Notes under the pieces: model-generated | What the model was told of the DNA's origin: nothing | Database searches by the model: none | What the model saw: only the letters and a program-made list of their open reading frames with translations | Part shown: positions 5,971 through 6,973 of the stretch, piece by piece | Numbering within the stretch: the stretch's first letter is position 1 | Layout of the letters: each line of letters opens with the position of its first letter | From: a bacterium | Lineage (GTDB): Bacteria; SZUA-79; Acidulodesulfobacterales; Acidulodesulfobacteraceae | NCBI GenBank assembly: GCA_021821565.1 | Contig: JAKACI010000080.1 | Location: forward strand, 1 to 6,973 | DNA length: 6,973 nt | Reading direction: 5' to 3' | Position numbers and translations under genes: made by a program

Positions 5971-6909
5971 ATGGCAGAAACAGACAATTATAAAAAAACA
6001 GGCGATCCAAATAATTATTTTCCTGTTAATAAATCATATATTAAAAGGAAAAAAATATATAATAGAATAGCTTACGGTTTTGCGGCATTTGCTTTCATAT
6101 TAGGAGCTTTTCCTGTTTTTCATATAATATACAGCGCGTTTATCATAGGATATAAGTATCTTAACTGGCGTTTTATTTCGACCCTTCCGACAGGTTTTCC
6201 TATCGGCGCAAAGGGGGGAATTTTAAATGCGATAATAGGAGATTTATATCTTGTCGTAATAGCTTCATGCCTCGCCGTTCCTCTTGGAATAGGTTCAGGA
6301 TTATATTTATCGCTTTTCGGCAAACAAAGAACTAATAGTATTATAAGACTGCTAAATGAACTTATGATAGGAATACCCTCAGTAGTTTGGGGCGTTATGG
6401 GTTTTTATATTTTTTCCACCAATGCAGGATTAGGTTTTCATTTTGGATTTTCAGCTCTTGCGGGAGGGCTTACTTTAGGATTTATAATGATCCCTATTGT
6501 AACGCTTTTAACTGAGCAGGCGGTTAATAGAATTCCTGCTTCGTACATTGAAGGCGCATTAGCAATGGGCGCCACGAAATGGCAGGCGACTAAATCGGTA
6601 ATAGTTAAAGCGGCTATGGGCGGAATATTTACTGCCGTACTTCTTGGCGTATTAAATATTATAGGGCAGACGGCACCCCTTCTTTTTACCAATTATTACA
6701 ATACCGGCATGCCGACAGGCGTCACCGGACCGGGCGGAGCAGTCGGAGATCTTGCTATGCTTATTTTTATTTATATTCATGAGCCGTCTCGTATTTTGCA
6801 TTATAAAGCTGAAGCCGCTGTGGTTGTTTTATTGTTTTTTGTCTTTGCGCTTGATATTGGAATGCGGCTTATCAGCTGGTTGACAGTTAAGGTTTTTGAA
6901 ATGTTTTAA
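5971..6909 (+). CDS. pstA: Phosphate ABC transporter permease PstA, with altered ETAPL-region charges
   Basis: Second channel subunit of the Pst importer in the inner membrane. The 312-residue product has a hydrophilic N-terminal tail (1-30) and about six membrane segments (near 33-58, 84-112, 126-148, 160-181, 214-236, 283-304). Family motifs are NELMIGIPSVVWGV (129-142), the EAA loop EGALAMGATKWQATKSV (194-210), and TAPLLFT (234-240), which marks it as PstA rather than PstC. The usual R-x-x-G-E-TAPLLFT is here N-I-I-G-Q-TAPLLFT: Asn229 (AAT, 6655-6657) and Gln233 (CAG, 6667-6669) replace the conserved Arg and Glu. In E. coli this PstA arginine (reported as Arg220) was found important for transport. 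The rest is intact, so the gene is probably functional. The start gives a sensible tail, but no Shine-Dalgarno precedes it. pstB is expected next, outside the window. Confidence 0.94.
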   Translation: MAETDNYKKTGDPNNYFPVNKSYIKRKKIYNRIAYGFAAFAFILGAFPVFHIIYSAFIIGYKYLNWRFISTLPTGFPIGAKGGILNAIIGDLYLVVIASCLAVPLGIGSGLYLSLFGKQRTNSIIRLLNELMIGIPSVVWGVMGFYIFSTNAGLGFHFGFSALAGGLTLGFIMIPIVTLLTEQAVNRIPASYIEGALAMGATKWQATKSVIVKAAMGGIFTAVLLGVLNIIGQTAPLLFTNYYNTGMPTGVTGPGGAVGDLAMLIFIYIHEPSRILHYKAEAAVVVLLFFVFALDIGMRLISWLTVKVFEMF

Positions 6910-6950
6910 ATAAAAATTTTAAATAAAAATATTAAATAATTAAGATGTAT

Positions 6951-6973
6951 AAAATAAAGTCTTATTACTATAT
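6951..6973 (-). repeat. Inverted copy 3 of the pstA-flanking repeat, at the window edge
   Basis: The minus strand of 6973-6951 is identical over 23 bp to 5876-5898, including the GTAATAAGACTTTATTTT core. It may continue beyond the right edge. A CATC follows the core here too, shifted by 3 bases. Confidence 0.65.

Noticed and set aside
5876..6973. Composite transposon carrying pstA between 23-bp inverted repeats
   Set aside because: pstA is in its normal operon place, there is no transposase, and a further direct copy at 5814 shows a dispersed repeat rather than element ends.

Overview
The window is strongly AT-rich DNA with codon use to match (proteins rich in Lys, Ile, Asn, Tyr). It suggests a Gram-negative-type bacterium: it encodes a PstS with a lipoprotein signal, a diaminopimelate epimerase for meso-DAP peptidoglycan, and a membrane-anchored helical-repeat protein resembling the front part of a soluble lytic transglycosylase. 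I cannot name the lineage. A low-GC, uncultured deltaproteobacterial-type organism is a guess only.

Layout. Minus strand, right to left: dapF (2298 to 1407), then after 2 bp a helical-repeat protein (1404 to beyond base 1). These two look like one transcription unit running from a candidate sigma70-type promoter at 2347-2376. dapF is complete from start to stop, but its frame is broken once by a 6-base homopolymer at 1715-1720 that should have 5 bases. Plus strand, left to right: a control region with six tandem 11-bp Pho-box-like repeats (2624-2689), then pstS (2938-4044), pstC (4796-5746) and pstA (5971-6909). The ATPase gene pstB and the regulator phoU would be expected just past the right edge but are not in the window.

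How the genes work together. PstS captures phosphate outside the inner membrane, and PstC and PstA form the membrane channel of the high-affinity phosphate ABC importer. The repeat array upstream of pstS is the expected landing site for a PhoB-type response regulator under phosphate starvation. pstS alone has a strong Shine-Dalgarno sequence, and a hairpin follows its stop codon, consistent with making more binding protein than channel.

Oddities. The pst genes are separated by long gaps (751 and 224 bp). The first gap holds a 200-bp MITE-like element with 18-19 bp terminal inverted repeats and a possible 6-bp target duplication, then very AT-rich DNA with a 24-bp perfect palindrome. The second holds two copies of a 21-bp repeat, and a third, inverted copy lies at the right edge after pstA. 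A separate 26-bp-arm hairpin lies between dapF and the Pho boxes. PstA lacks the Arg and Glu that normally precede its TAPLLFT motif (Asn229 and Gln233 instead), while PstC keeps its pair. I see no rRNA, tRNA or CRISPR array.
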